This document shows positions 1 to 8,021 of a stretch of 12,307 nt of DNA, piece by piece. The stretch spans positions 1 to 12,307 of the forward strand of contig JAGOGN010000030.1 of the NCBI GenBank assembly GCA_017996675.1, written 5' to 3'. The stretch's first letter is position 1, and each line of letters starts with the position of its first letter. The DNA is from Lachnospiraceae bacterium (GTDB taxonomy: Bacteria; Bacillota_A; Clostridia; Lachnospirales; Lachnospiraceae). A program made the translations under genes and the position numbers. The notes beneath the pieces were generated by a model, which ran no database searches, had not been told where the DNA came from, and was given only the letters and a program-made list of their open reading frames with translations.

Positions 1-3000
1 TGATATAGCAGTTCGTAGTGGAATGAGGAACCGGAAGAAAACCGTGCCGTTCAAAGAGTCCCTGTATGGAGCGTATCTGATCCGATGGGGTGTTTTTAAA
101 ATGGCATAAAACACAGCTGAATTCTTCTGTTAAAAATTGAGAGAGTGCTTCGGTAAGAAGCGCCTGTTCTAAATTTAAAAATGGCGCATTTTCGTTTGTT
201 GTGAACTGATCCATCACAATCATTGACCCACTAGAGTGGGAACGAATGTAAGAGACAATTTCCAAATCCTGAAATTCTTCTAAAAGTTGCGCGTTGTAAA
301 CGCGGTGATAAATCAAGGTACCATATTCTAATGCTGGATCCATTTTGGAAGAAGCAACTACAGCAGAATGGGTTTCCGATATTTTTTTGAAATGGAAGCA
401 TAAACTATCCTGATCCAGGAAGCGCTTATATTGTGGCTCGCGCATATAAAGACCATTTTCATAAATAAAATTTTGCGCCATTGGATCAATGAGGTTTGTG
501 ATATCACGATTTAAATCAATATTATTACGAATACGCGTGGAACTGACATCTTCTAACTCAGTGTCTAATTCAAAGATTTCAATCTTTCCATGAACAACCG
601 CCTCGATAGCGCTTTTTGAAGTAGGGCTGGATGGTCGACTAAAAATCAAGTGATTCATCTGATGGATGGAAAACGCTTCTGGTGTTGCTTTATAAGCAGA
701 TGCATTGGCAATGACATCGGAACCTGTAACAATATAAAGTTCTTTATCTGGAAACATTTCTATAAGCATCTGTAAATCCTTCGGATTGGAAAGATTTACT
801 GGAATCTGATCAGGGAATAAATATACATCCTTTTCGTCTGCAATGGACATCGTGATGATTTTTCTACGTAACAGGCGTGGCTGTGTCTTCTTTGACCAGG
901 AAAATTCATCCAAAGCCAGATAAACTTCAAAACCGCAATTACGAATTTGCTGAACCATTCCTTTGTGGCCCAAAGAGAATGGGTCAAATGTTCCAGGGAA
1001 AAATGCAATTTTAGAAGCGGAAGCAGGATAAAAGGGTTCTTTATTTAGTTGCGACAAAGAAATATAGCGGTAAATGTGATTGAGAGCAGCCGCACGAATA
1101 TAAAGCGCTAATTCTTTATCCGATTGGTCTAATAATAGTGTGATCATTTTCTTATGTAGAATTTGAAAACTCTTATGTTTCTCCCACATGGTAACAAGTG
1201 TAGAGCCAAATAGTTCATGTCCGATCACATAAAAAGCTTCCAGACTGATTTCTTCTTTGTAGTTGGCAAGGCCGATGGTCAGTAAACCAAATAGGTGTTG
1301 AAAACGTTGCTCATTGAGCTCACTGCTTTCTTCAAAACGATTTTGATAGGCGGGATAATTTCTGAGCATGACTGCGATTGTTTTTAAAGCAACATTTACA
1401 ATTCGTGTATTGGTACTGTGCACATAAATTTCCAACTCCATAATGACTTCATCTAATTCATCTGGATGAAGGTAGAGCAGAATCTCACCCAAATAGTCAG
1501 GAATATATTTGGAAAATTGATATTCGCCGATTTCTAAACCTCTGAGTAATTCGACGGATATTTCGTTACGCTGATCTAGACTTAAGTAAGGCATAATGGT
1601 TACTAAAGCTGCTCCAGCACGTTTTCTTACTGTAACTCGTTCACTTACTTTTACCAAATTTGCCAGATGGGTCGCAACATGTAAGACATGACTAATATTG
1701 CCCTGGGTGATTTGATCTTTTAGCAAACGAATATTAACAACTTTATAAATCCACGGCGTAGCTCCTTTTAGATTCTCTAGGAAAATTTCTGATAATACTT
1801 TTTCGTTTTCAAAGAACAATTGATTTGTCTCTTCCAAAGAGGCAGTAAGTAACCCAAGATCATTCTTCGTTTTATATAATAGATAATCGATGCTGACATT
1901 ACTTTTGTGGAAATGTAAGCGATTCAACAATTCTACGGCTTCCTCATATATGAATTCAGATAGTCCGGCTTCTGCAATCATATCATCACAAAGGCGGAGC
2001 GCACTTAGTTGAATTTCATCTGTTTGATTTGGGATGACATTCAACATAAAGAACATGAGTTGTTTTAATTGATCTTTGGTGCAGGACTGAAATGGTAATG
2101 CAACAGAGGTGTCAATTAGGACAAAAGTAGCCCACTCATCCCATTCTTTTTGTGTAAAAAAAGAAAGGAAAATGGTGATGTAAGTTTGTTGCTTTTCAAG
2201 CGTAGAATTTTGGAAGAGCGATTCTAAGATACGCTTTAAGGTATAACCGACCCAACGACGATGTTGATCTGTCATTTTATGATCCGGTATTAATACATCC
2301 TGAATAACAGATGTTAATAATTGGTTGGAAGTATCGGTTTGCACTGGAAGAATCACGTCTTCTGGCAGCTCCTTTCGATATTCCTGGTCATATTCCGAAA
2401 TCATTTTACCAATCAGTACTGCAGCTGCGCGGCGAATATCGCCTTCACGATGTGCTAAGAGCTCCTGCAAAAAATGAATGGTAAGATTTTTTTGTTTTTT
2501 CGTCATGTAAGTGCAGTATTCATCGAATACATTGATGTAGGCACGCAGATTCTTCCAGTCTTTTTCACTTCTGGCCGCTTCCAATACATTACCCAAGGTC
2601 GCTTCATTGTTTAGTTTATGCATGACATAAATATTATGTTCAATGGCCATGTTTTTAATCTGATCTACCGTCTGCTTTGAATTCATCAGATTGTAGTCTA
2701 GTGTCGTTTTTGGTGAAGGAGTCAGAGATGAAAAATCGGTATGAACTCCAAGAGAGATGCAATAAGATTCAAAATCAGCTAATTTGGCATATACTGCTTT
2801 GTAGCGGTTGGTCTTGGCCAAGTCCACGTTATCCAGTTTCTCGAGAATGACAGTAAAAGCCTCTTTTAAAGTATAGATATGGGCGGTTTCTTTTCCGTTT
2901 TCATCGCGGGTGCTTTTCGAACGAAAATCGGCATAAATCAAGAGCAGATTTTCGATGGATAAGTTTTCCAGTTCCAGATCCCAGGTGGAATGATTGGCAG

Positions 3001-3763
3001 CAATATGTCCAATTGTTGGCATTCCAAAATGTTGCGTACACTGCAAGGTATAAAAATAGTGGAGGTACGGGACGCGTCTGGCTTCACTTTTCTTACAACC
3101 AAATTTGCCGATGTCATGGGTCGCAGCAGCTGCGGATACTAAAGGAATATCCACCGGTGCGCCAGCAAGATGAAGTTGTTTAGCCATGGAAACCGCAACA
3201 TAATGTACACTTGCAACATGTCCTAGTGTATCAAAAGGGGTAACTTCACTGGATATCCGGAGAAATTCGTAAAAATATAGATGATCACAAAGAGATAAAA
3301 AGGTAGTGTATTCTTCTTTGATCGTTTGATCTAAAGCCTCTTTTGGATGAAAGGTTTCAAAGTGTTTATTAAACTCAAAAGGTTGATAACGGCTTTCGAT
3401 TGTCAAAAAAGTGCGTAAGACGATACAAAAAATCAACCGGATATCTTCGAAATGATCATTTTTTATATTGATAAAATTCGTTGGAAATAATTGACTTAAT
3501 GTGTGGTTATAGACGTATTGAAGTAATTCCTGACCTTTCGGTGCATCAGGATTTGACGCAAGATAACCGCAGGAATCAGCGACTTTTCTGCAGGAAATAG
3601 TTGAATCGGATAAAATAAAATCGATTTTTTCCATCCAGTTTCCATCTTTGATCAGTTGAAGCATCTTTTTTTGGGAAATGGACAGAGATTTCAATAATTT
3701 ACGGTCTGTCAGATTTTTTTGTAAGAGGCGATAAGCCTCCTTGTTGATTTCACTTTTGATCAT
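1..3763 (-). CDS. Giant multidomain protein: HD phosphohydrolase, HEAT-like helical region, NadD-like nucleotidyltransferase, probable GNAT-like domain (3' end beyond window)
   Basis: I translated the minus strand by hand from ATG 3763-3761. It stays open to the window edge (1254 codons, no stop), so the C-terminus is missing. A GGAGGG ribosome binding site at 3774-3769 supports this start. An HD domain covers about residues 180-310: H187, the HD pair H216-D217 in THDIGKFG, H258 and D279. Residues about 330-905 have no enzyme motif but look helical with HEAT-like stretches, for example around 438-450 and 712-725. A NadD-like domain covers about 918-1110, with GTFDPFSLGH at 924-933, a TGSD segment, and SSTRIR at 1074-1079. 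The last 120 visible residues end in an LFERHGF segment that resembles a GNAT fold, less certainly. Ordinary NadD is about 200 residues, and in Bacillus it is encoded beside the HD protein YqeK; here both types sit in one chain. The nucleotidyltransferase class is clear, but the substrate (nicotinate mononucleotide or another) is not. The protein is probably cytosolic, as no membrane segment was seen. Confidence 0.85.
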   Translation of the reverse strand, partial: MIKSEINKEAYRLLQKNLTDRKLLKSLSISQKKMLQLIKDGNWMEKIDFILSDSTISCRKVADSCGYLASNPDAPKGQELLQYVYNHTLSQLFPTNFINIKNDHFEDIRLIFCIVLRTFLTIESRYQPFEFNKHFETFHPKEALDQTIKEEYTTFLSLCDHLYFYEFLRISSEVTPFDTLGHVASVHYVAVSMAKQLHLAGAPVDIPLVSAAAATHDIGKFGCKKSEARRVPYLHYFYTLQCTQHFGMPTIGHIAANHSTWDLELENLSIENLLLIYADFRSKSTRDENGKETAHIYTLKEAFTVILEKLDNVDLAKTNRYKAVYAKLADFESYCISLGVHTDFSSLTPSPKTTLDYNLMNSKQTVDQIKNMAIEHNIYVMHKLNNEATLGNVLEAARSEKDWKNLRAYINVFDEYCTYMTKKQKNLTIHFLQELLAHREGDIRRAAAVLIGKMISEYDQEYRKELPEDVILPVQTDTSNQLLTSVIQDVLIPDHKMTDQHRRWVGYTLKRILESLFQNSTLEKQQTYITIFLSFFTQKEWDEWATFVLIDTSVALPFQSCTKDQLKQLMFFMLNVIPNQTDEIQLSALRLCDDMIAEAGLSEFIYEEAVELLNRLHFHKSNVSIDYLLYKTKNDLGLLTASLEETNQLFFENEKVLSEIFLENLKGATPWIYKVVNIRLLKDQITQGNISHVLHVATHLANLVKVSERVTVRKRAGAALVTIMPYLSLDQRNEISVELLRGLEIGEYQFSKYIPDYLGEILLYLHPDELDEVIMELEIYVHSTNTRIVNVALKTIAVMLRNYPAYQNRFEESSELNEQRFQHLFGLLTIGLANYKEEISLEAFYVIGHELFGSTLVTMWEKHKSFQILHKKMITLLLDQSDKELALYIRAAALNHIYRYISLSQLNKEPFYPASASKIAFFPGTFDPFSLGHKGMVQQIRNCGFEVYLALDEFSWSKKTQPRLLRRKIITMSIADEKDVYLFPDQIPVNLSNPKDLQMLIEMFPDKELYIVTGSDVIANASAYKATPEAFSIHQMNHLIFSRPSSPTSKSAIEAVVHGKIEIFELDTELEDVSSTRIRNNIDLNRDITNLIDPMAQNFIYENGLYMREPQYKRFLDQDSLCFHFKKISETHSAVVASSKMDPALEYGTLIYHRVYNAQLLEEFQDLEIVSYIRSHSSGSMIVMDQFTTNENAPFLNLEQALLTEALSQFLTEEFSCVLCHFKNTPSDQIRSIQGLFERHGFLPVPHSTTNCYI

Positions 3764-3768
3764 AAGCA

Positions 3769-3774
3769 CCCTCC
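3769..3774 (-). promoter_or_regulatory. Ribosome binding site of the HD/NadD-like gene
   Basis: GGAGGG on the minus strand lies five bases before ATG 3763-3761. It is a near-perfect Shine-Dalgarno match and fixes the start of the long minus-strand gene. Confidence 0.8.
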
Positions 3775-3790
3775 GTTAGTCATATATTCT

Positions 3791-3796
3791 ATTATA
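3791..3796 (-). promoter_or_regulatory. Candidate -10 box for the HD/NadD-like gene
   Basis: The minus strand reads TATAAT, a consensus -10 box, 27 bases upstream of the start codon. The matching -35 region is only a T-tract (the complement of the eight A's at 3812-3819), not a good TTGACA. The -10 is therefore credible but the whole promoter is only moderately supported. The short leader leaves no room for a riboswitch. Confidence 0.45.
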
Positions 3797-3844
3797 ACTG
3801 ATTTAGCCACGAAAAAAAACAAATTCCGTATATAAAAATGGATA

Positions 3845-3873
3845 TTCACAAAACCATAGAAATGGTATAAAAT
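3845..3873 (+). promoter_or_regulatory. Candidate sigma-A promoter for the kinase (and possibly the cbi operon)
   Basis: TTCACA at 3845-3850 is followed, after 17 bases, by TAAAAT at 3868-3873. An overlapping reading has TATAAA at 3866-3871 preceded by TG one base upstream, an extended -10 form. The site is about 50 bases before the kinase ATG. It is the only good plus-strand promoter I see ahead of the kinase, and since cbiD follows with almost no gap it may also drive the cobalamin genes. Confidence 0.5.
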
Positions 3874-3885
3874 GTAATAGGAAAA

Positions 3886-3908
3886 GACTATATTTTGTGA
3901 AGATAGTC
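3886..3908 (+). repeat. Short inverted repeat in the kinase leader
   Basis: GACTAT (3886-3891) and ATAGTC (3903-3908) are perfect inverted copies separated by 11 bases. They lie between the candidate -10 box and the ribosome binding site, where they could form a small operator or a weak hairpin. Six base pairs in A/T-rich DNA can occur by chance, so this is a weak call. Confidence 0.3.
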
Positions 3909-3914
3909 AAATTT

Positions 3915-3920
3915 AGGGGG
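3915..3920 (+). promoter_or_regulatory. Ribosome binding site of the hybrid kinase
   Basis: AGGGGG lies four bases before ATG 3925. It supports that start over later in-frame ATG codons. Confidence 0.6.
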
Positions 3921-3924
3921 TAAC

Positions 3925-6075
3925 ATGGATAAGGATAAAAGAGTAAGGATGAGACGAGGAGTTCAAAGTGTTCTGGTTGCTTTTATTCTGTTGTCAGTTT
4001 TTAATGTGATCATTATTATGTTAACGACAAATAGTCAGTCAGAATGGATTCTAATTGGTGGAATGATAGTTGTGATTTTGGCTGGAATCGGTTTGTTTTT
4101 ATTTGTAATCCGAAGCGAAAGAGCATATATACAAGCAATAGAAGAGTTAGAAGAAACCAAACGTAAACTGAATGAAACTGAAGTGGAGAGAGACTGGTTA
4201 CAACAGGCGAATCATGCAAAAGCACTTTTTTTAGAGCGAATGGCGAGGGAAATAAAAGTACCGGTGGAATCGATCATGGGAACGGATCAGTTGATTTTAG
4301 AAGAACGCAATCCGGAAATGATTGCAGAGTATGCAGATACCATCAAAGGAGCAGGCGACAGGCTACTGAGTATCATTTCAGATGTGTTAGATCTTACTTT
4401 GATTGAAGAAGGAAAGTTAGAGTTCACTTACGAAGAGTATCAAACGAAAGAGTTACTTGAGGAAGTCATTTTTCAAAGCCAGAAAATGGCAATTGATAAA
4501 AAATTAGAATATGAACTTTTAATTGATGAGACGGTTCCGTCTAAGTTAGTAGGGGATAAAAATCGAATCGTACAGTCCCTCCGCTACATTCTTTCAAATG
4601 CAGTAAAATATACGCCGATTGGAAAGATTCATTTTTGCATGGGCTGGGAATGGTCTGATGTAAACAAGAAAGATGAAATCGATTTGCTATTTACGGTGGC
4701 GGATACGGGTGTTGGTATTAAAGAAGAGGAAGTTACGGAATTATTCGAAAGTTTTCAGCTATTAACGGAGAATAGTTTTACCAGAATGGAAGGTACTGGT
4801 CTAGGACTCACCATCACAACAAATTTATTATCTGCAATGGGTTCGGCGCTTGCCATTGAAAGTGAGTATGGGCAGGGGACCATTTTTGCCTTTCGTTTAA
4901 AACAGCAGGTGGTGGATTTAAGTCCGATGGGAGTGCTTGAATCAGAGGAAGATTTGTTGCTAGATAGCGAGACACAGACAAAGGGTTTTCTGGCTCCGAA
5001 TGTGAAGTTGCTAGTGGTTGACGATAATGAAATCAATTTAGCAATTGTAAAGGGATTATTAGGTCCGACAAAAATTCAAGTCGATACAGCGAATTCTGGA
5101 AAAGAATGCATTCAGATGGCAATGGCTACACCGTATGATATTATTTTAATGGATTACTTAATGCCTGAAATGAATGGAATCGAAACCCTGGATCATCTTA
5201 AGATGTTTGAGGATAATCAGAGTAAGGATGCTGCGATGATCATATTGACAGCTGACTTAGCCCAAGAGGATAGAGAACGATTTTTAAGTCATGGATTTAC
5301 GGATTACTTATCGAAACCGCTAGAAAGTCAGGTTTTAGAGAAAGTACTCATGAAGCATATTCCAGATGATATGCTAATCAAAGCGGATACTCATGAGGAA
5401 ACGATTGCAAAGCAGGTCATTAGTATTCGCGCGGATATTCAGGAACGGGAAGAAAATGCATTAGAAGGTCTTGCAATTCAGGAACAGTTAGAGAAAGAAT
5501 TGGGAATTGTGATTCAGGAAGGACTTCGTTATTTTGATGGTAATGTAGATCAATATCGAAGTATTCTACGAATGTTTACTGAAGATGCACCCGATAAATA
5601 TGGCAAATTAAGCTATGCTATTGCACAGGATGATTCCAAAGAATACGAAATATTGGTTCATTCTTTAAAATCCAGTGCAAAAACAATTGGAGCAATCGAG
5701 TTAGGTAAAAATGCGCAAGAACTAGAAGATTATTGTAACCTAGGTCAATGGGAACAAGTTAAAAAGCGTCATACCAGATTTGGAAAGAAGTTAAAAGATA
5801 CGATAAATGGGTTGAAATTATTGGAAAACGTTCCAATTATCTATGACGACACGCCTTCTTTTTTATCAAACGAGGAAGTGTGGGATAAAGTTGCGGAGAT
5901 TGAAAAACATTTATTGAATTTTGAGTTGGATTACGCACGTTTGAAGTTGGATAAACTTTTGCGAATTAATACCAGCGAGGATGCACATAAAATTTTACAA
6001 AAAGCACAAAAACAAATGAAAGCTGAAAATTACGATGGATTGGTAGAACAACTTTCGAAAATTTCAGTATTGTAG
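3925..6075 (+). CDS. Membrane-anchored hybrid sensor histidine kinase (HisKA-like, HATPase, REC, HPt) with degenerate H-box
   Basis: This 716-residue protein has two membrane segments (about 14-34 and 41-62) with only a few residues between them, so there is no extracytoplasmic sensor domain, followed by a charged, probably coiled-coil stretch (63-100). The dimerisation segment reads FLERMAREIKVP (102-113). The usual phospho-accepting histidine of the SHEIRTP motif is R108 (codon AGG, 4246-4248). The ATPase domain looks complete: N225 in the N-box, DTGVG at 260-264, GTGLGL at 290-295. The receiver domain (about 360-478) keeps D366/D367, phospho-site D410, T442 and K464. The HPt domain (about 540-625) keeps H579 in HSLKSS. 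A further 90 residues at the C-terminus are helical with no family recognised. Family knowledge says such proteins relay phosphate to a response regulator; none is encoded in the window. Without the H-box histidine, autophosphorylation by the standard route is unlikely. It may act as a pseudokinase, phosphatase or relay hub. The signal and target are unknown. Confidence 0.9.
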   Translation: MDKDKRVRMRRGVQSVLVAFILLSVFNVIIIMLTTNSQSEWILIGGMIVVILAGIGLFLFVIRSERAYIQAIEELEETKRKLNETEVERDWLQQANHAKALFLERMAREIKVPVESIMGTDQLILEERNPEMIAEYADTIKGAGDRLLSIISDVLDLTLIEEGKLEFTYEEYQTKELLEEVIFQSQKMAIDKKLEYELLIDETVPSKLVGDKNRIVQSLRYILSNAVKYTPIGKIHFCMGWEWSDVNKKDEIDLLFTVADTGVGIKEEEVTELFESFQLLTENSFTRMEGTGLGLTITTNLLSAMGSALAIESEYGQGTIFAFRLKQQVVDLSPMGVLESEEDLLLDSETQTKGFLAPNVKLLVVDDNEINLAIVKGLLGPTKIQVDTANSGKECIQMAMATPYDIILMDYLMPEMNGIETLDHLKMFEDNQSKDAAMIILTADLAQEDRERFLSHGFTDYLSKPLESQVLEKVLMKHIPDDMLIKADTHEETIAKQVISIRADIQEREENALEGLAIQEQLEKELGIVIQEGLRYFDGNVDQYRSILRMFTEDAPDKYGKLSYAIAQDDSKEYEILVHSLKSSAKTIGAIELGKNAQELEDYCNLGQWEQVKKRHTRFGKKLKDTINGLKLLENVPIIYDDTPSFLSNEEVWDKVAEIEKHLLNFELDYARLKLDKLLRINTSEDAHKILQKAQKQMKAENYDGLVEQLSKISVL

Positions 6076-6093
6076 AGAGTGGGTGAAGATTCA

Positions 6094-7263
6094 ATGGCAC
6101 AGAGTTTGCGACCAGATTATGGATATCGAATGAAAAACAATCAGAAACTGGCCATTGGATTTACCACTGGCTCTTGCGCTGCAGCCGCCTCAAAGGCGGC
6201 TACAATCATGTTAATTACCGGAAAAGAAGTGGAAAGTGTTAAGCTATGTGTGCCGGGTGGATTGACGTTTCTTTTAAAGATTGAGCAAGTGCGAAGAGGA
6301 GAGAACTTTGTAGAATGCAGTGTTTGCAAAGATAGCGGGGATGATCCGGATGTAACCAATGGAATCCGAATTTTTTCTAAAGTTGTGGACCTTGGAATTA
6401 AAGATCAGGATTCTACGGTTCAAATTGATGGAGGGATTGGAATCGGAAGGGTAACGAAACCGGGACTGGACCAGCCAATCGGTGAAGCCGCAATTAACCG
6501 GGTTCCAAGAAAAATGATTCAGACGGAAGTAGAGCAGGTTAAGAAAGAGTATCAGTGGAATCATGATTTGGAGGTCACAATTTTTGCACCTGAGGGTGTG
6601 GAAATTGCAAAGCAAACCTTTAATGAACGACTTGGCATTGTGGGTGGAATTTCGATATTAGGAACCAGCGGGATAGTTGAACCAATGAGTGAACAGGCAT
6701 TGATTGATAGTATAGCGTTAGAAATCAAACAGCAATTAATCCTACATCCAGATCAGTTGTTTTTTACCCCAGGTAATTATGGCGCGGATTTTTGTATGCA
6801 GACCTATCAACTTTGTATGGATCGCGCAATCAAGGTCAGTAATTTCATTGGAGATGCCATCGATACAGCCGTTATGAACGGTGCAACTAAAATTTTACTG
6901 GTGGGACATATTGGCAAACTGGTCAAACTCGCAGGCGGTATTCTAAATACACATTCCAAAAATGCAGATTGCAGGATGGAATTGTTAGTAGCTGCAATGG
7001 TGCGAGCTCAAGTCCCATTATCCTTATGTCAGCAAGTCCTTTGTGCAAATACAACGGAAGAAGCAGTCGCATTATTGATTCAAGAAGGTTATATGCAGGT
7101 AGTGATGAGCGAATTGTTGGCAAAAATAGAGTTTTATTTAAGTGAAAAAACAAAAGGAAAAGTGCAGTTTGGACTTCTCATTTTTTCCAGTGTATACGGG
7201 GAACTTATTCAAAATAAAGAAGCAGGCGAGATGATCAATTTATTTCGCAAGGAGGAGCAATGA
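6094..7263 (+). CDS. cbiD: Cobalt-precorrin-5B C1-methyltransferase CbiD
   Basis: CbiD methylates C1 of cobalt-precorrin-5B, using S-adenosylmethionine, in anaerobic cobalamin synthesis. The family signature GFTTGSCAAAASKAA lies at residues 22-36. Further conserved blocks are a GIGIGRVTKPGL segment followed by INRVPRKMI, FTPGNYGADF, and the C-terminal GHIGKLVKLAGG with NTHSKNADCR. At 389 residues it is slightly longer than many CbiD proteins. I chose ATG 6094, which has GTGGGTG about eight bases upstream. An in-frame GTG at 6079 would add five residues but has a poor binding site. ATG 6130 is also possible and would still keep the signature. The gene follows the kinase stop codon (6073-6075) by only 18 bases, with no terminator or riboswitch between, and overlaps cbiF by four bases. 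Confidence 0.95.
   Translation: MAQSLRPDYGYRMKNNQKLAIGFTTGSCAAAASKAATIMLITGKEVESVKLCVPGGLTFLLKIEQVRRGENFVECSVCKDSGDDPDVTNGIRIFSKVVDLGIKDQDSTVQIDGGIGIGRVTKPGLDQPIGEAAINRVPRKMIQTEVEQVKKEYQWNHDLEVTIFAPEGVEIAKQTFNERLGIVGGISILGTSGIVEPMSEQALIDSIALEIKQQLILHPDQLFFTPGNYGADFCMQTYQLCMDRAIKVSNFIGDAIDTAVMNGATKILLVGHIGKLVKLAGGILNTHSKNADCRMELLVAAMVRAQVPLSLCQQVLCANTTEEAVALLIQEGYMQVVMSELLAKIEFYLSEKTKGKVQFGLLIFSSVYGELIQNKEAGEMINLFRKEEQ
7249..7255 (+). promoter_or_regulatory. Ribosome binding site of cbiF
   Basis: AAGGAGG, the best Shine-Dalgarno match in the operon, lies within the last codons of cbiD and four bases before the cbiF ATG at 7260. Confidence 0.75.
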
Positions 7264-8021
7264 TAGTTTTTGTAGGAGCAGGAAGTGGAGCTGTTGATTT
7301 GATTACCGTTCGTGGGCAACAATTACTGCAACGAGCGGATACTGTAATATATGCGGGATCTTTGGTTAATCCAGAAATGTTAACTTGGTGTAAAGAAGGA
7401 GTTCAATTGTGGAATAGTGCCAATATGACATTGGAGCAAGTAATTGAACAAATGATTCTTTCAAATCAGAAAAATGAGTTGCTGGTTCGATTGCATACAG
7501 GCGATCCATGTCTATATGGAGCCATCCGTGAGCAGATGGACGAACTGGATCGACTTCATATTTCTTATGAAAGTTGTCCAGGAGTCAGTTCCTTTTGTGG
7601 CGCTGCATCTGCATTGAATCTGGAATATACGTTACCGAACGTGAGTCAAAGTGTGATTATCACACGAATGGCAGGAAGAACTCCAGTGTTAGAAAAGGAA
7701 AGTATTGAGAGCTTTGCAAAGCATCAAGCGACCATGGTTGTTTTTTTAAGTACTGGTTTATTAGAGGAATTGACAAAAGCATTGTTGGAAGGTGGATACC
7801 AAACGGATACGCCAGCTGCAATTGTGTATAAGGCAACATGGGAAGATGAGAAAAAATTTATTTGCACTGTGGGTACACTAGCTGAAGTGGCGAAGCGGGA
7901 GAATATTACGAAGACCGCACTCATGATTATTGGAGATGTAGTCAATACGAATCATTATGATCGATCAAAGCTTTATGATCCTACGTTTGAAACGATGTAT
8001 CGAAAGGCGGTGCAAGATTGA
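7260..8021 (+). CDS. cbiF: Cobalt-precorrin-4 C11-methyltransferase CbiF (CobM family)
   Basis: CbiF transfers a methyl group from S-adenosylmethionine to C11 of cobalt-precorrin-4. The 253-residue length is normal for the family. Tetrapyrrole methylase motifs are visible: FVGAGSG near the N-terminus (4-10; the usual GAGPG has S here), YAGSLVNPE (31-39, typical of CbiF/CobM), HTGDPCLYGA (79-88), CPGVSSFCGAAS (106-117) and TRMAGRTPV (135-143). These separate it from CbiL, CbiH and CbiE. The start ATG overlaps the cbiD stop as ATGA. A strong AAGGAGG site (7249-7255) lies just upstream inside cbiD, so translation is probably coupled but can also start independently. Confidence 0.95.
   Translation: MIVFVGAGSGAVDLITVRGQQLLQRADTVIYAGSLVNPEMLTWCKEGVQLWNSANMTLEQVIEQMILSNQKNELLVRLHTGDPCLYGAIREQMDELDRLHISYESCPGVSSFCGAASALNLEYTLPNVSQSVIITRMAGRTPVLEKESIESFAKHQATMVVFLSTGLLEELTKALLEGGYQTDTPAAIVYKATWEDEKKFICTVGTLAEVAKRENITKTALMIIGDVVNTNHYDRSKLYDPTFETMYRKAVQD

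Noticed and set aside
796..1008. Small minus-strand reading frame inside the giant NadD-like gene
   Set aside because: It lies in another frame of a well-supported coding region with clear motifs, and has no binding site or recognisable domain.
3797..3830. AGCCAC near 3804 as part of a cobalamin riboswitch
   Set aside because: Only a short match by chance; no B12-box consensus, no paired arms, and the surrounding leader is too short and A-rich.
4240..4260. Sequencing error explaining the missing H-box histidine
   Set aside because: The AGG codon differs from CAT and CAC at more than one base, the frame is intact and flanking residues (E-I-K-V-P) have also drifted from the consensus.
5925..6078. 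Internal promoter for cbiD in the 3' end of the kinase gene
   Set aside because: TTGGAT- and TAATAC-like hexamers are present, but the spacing (about 14 bases) is wrong and no better pair was seen. It cannot be excluded without transcript data.
6274..6615. Antisense reading frame of 113 codons opposite cbiD
   Set aside because: It is fully antisense to conserved CbiD blocks, is low-complexity in composition and has no homology I can recognise.
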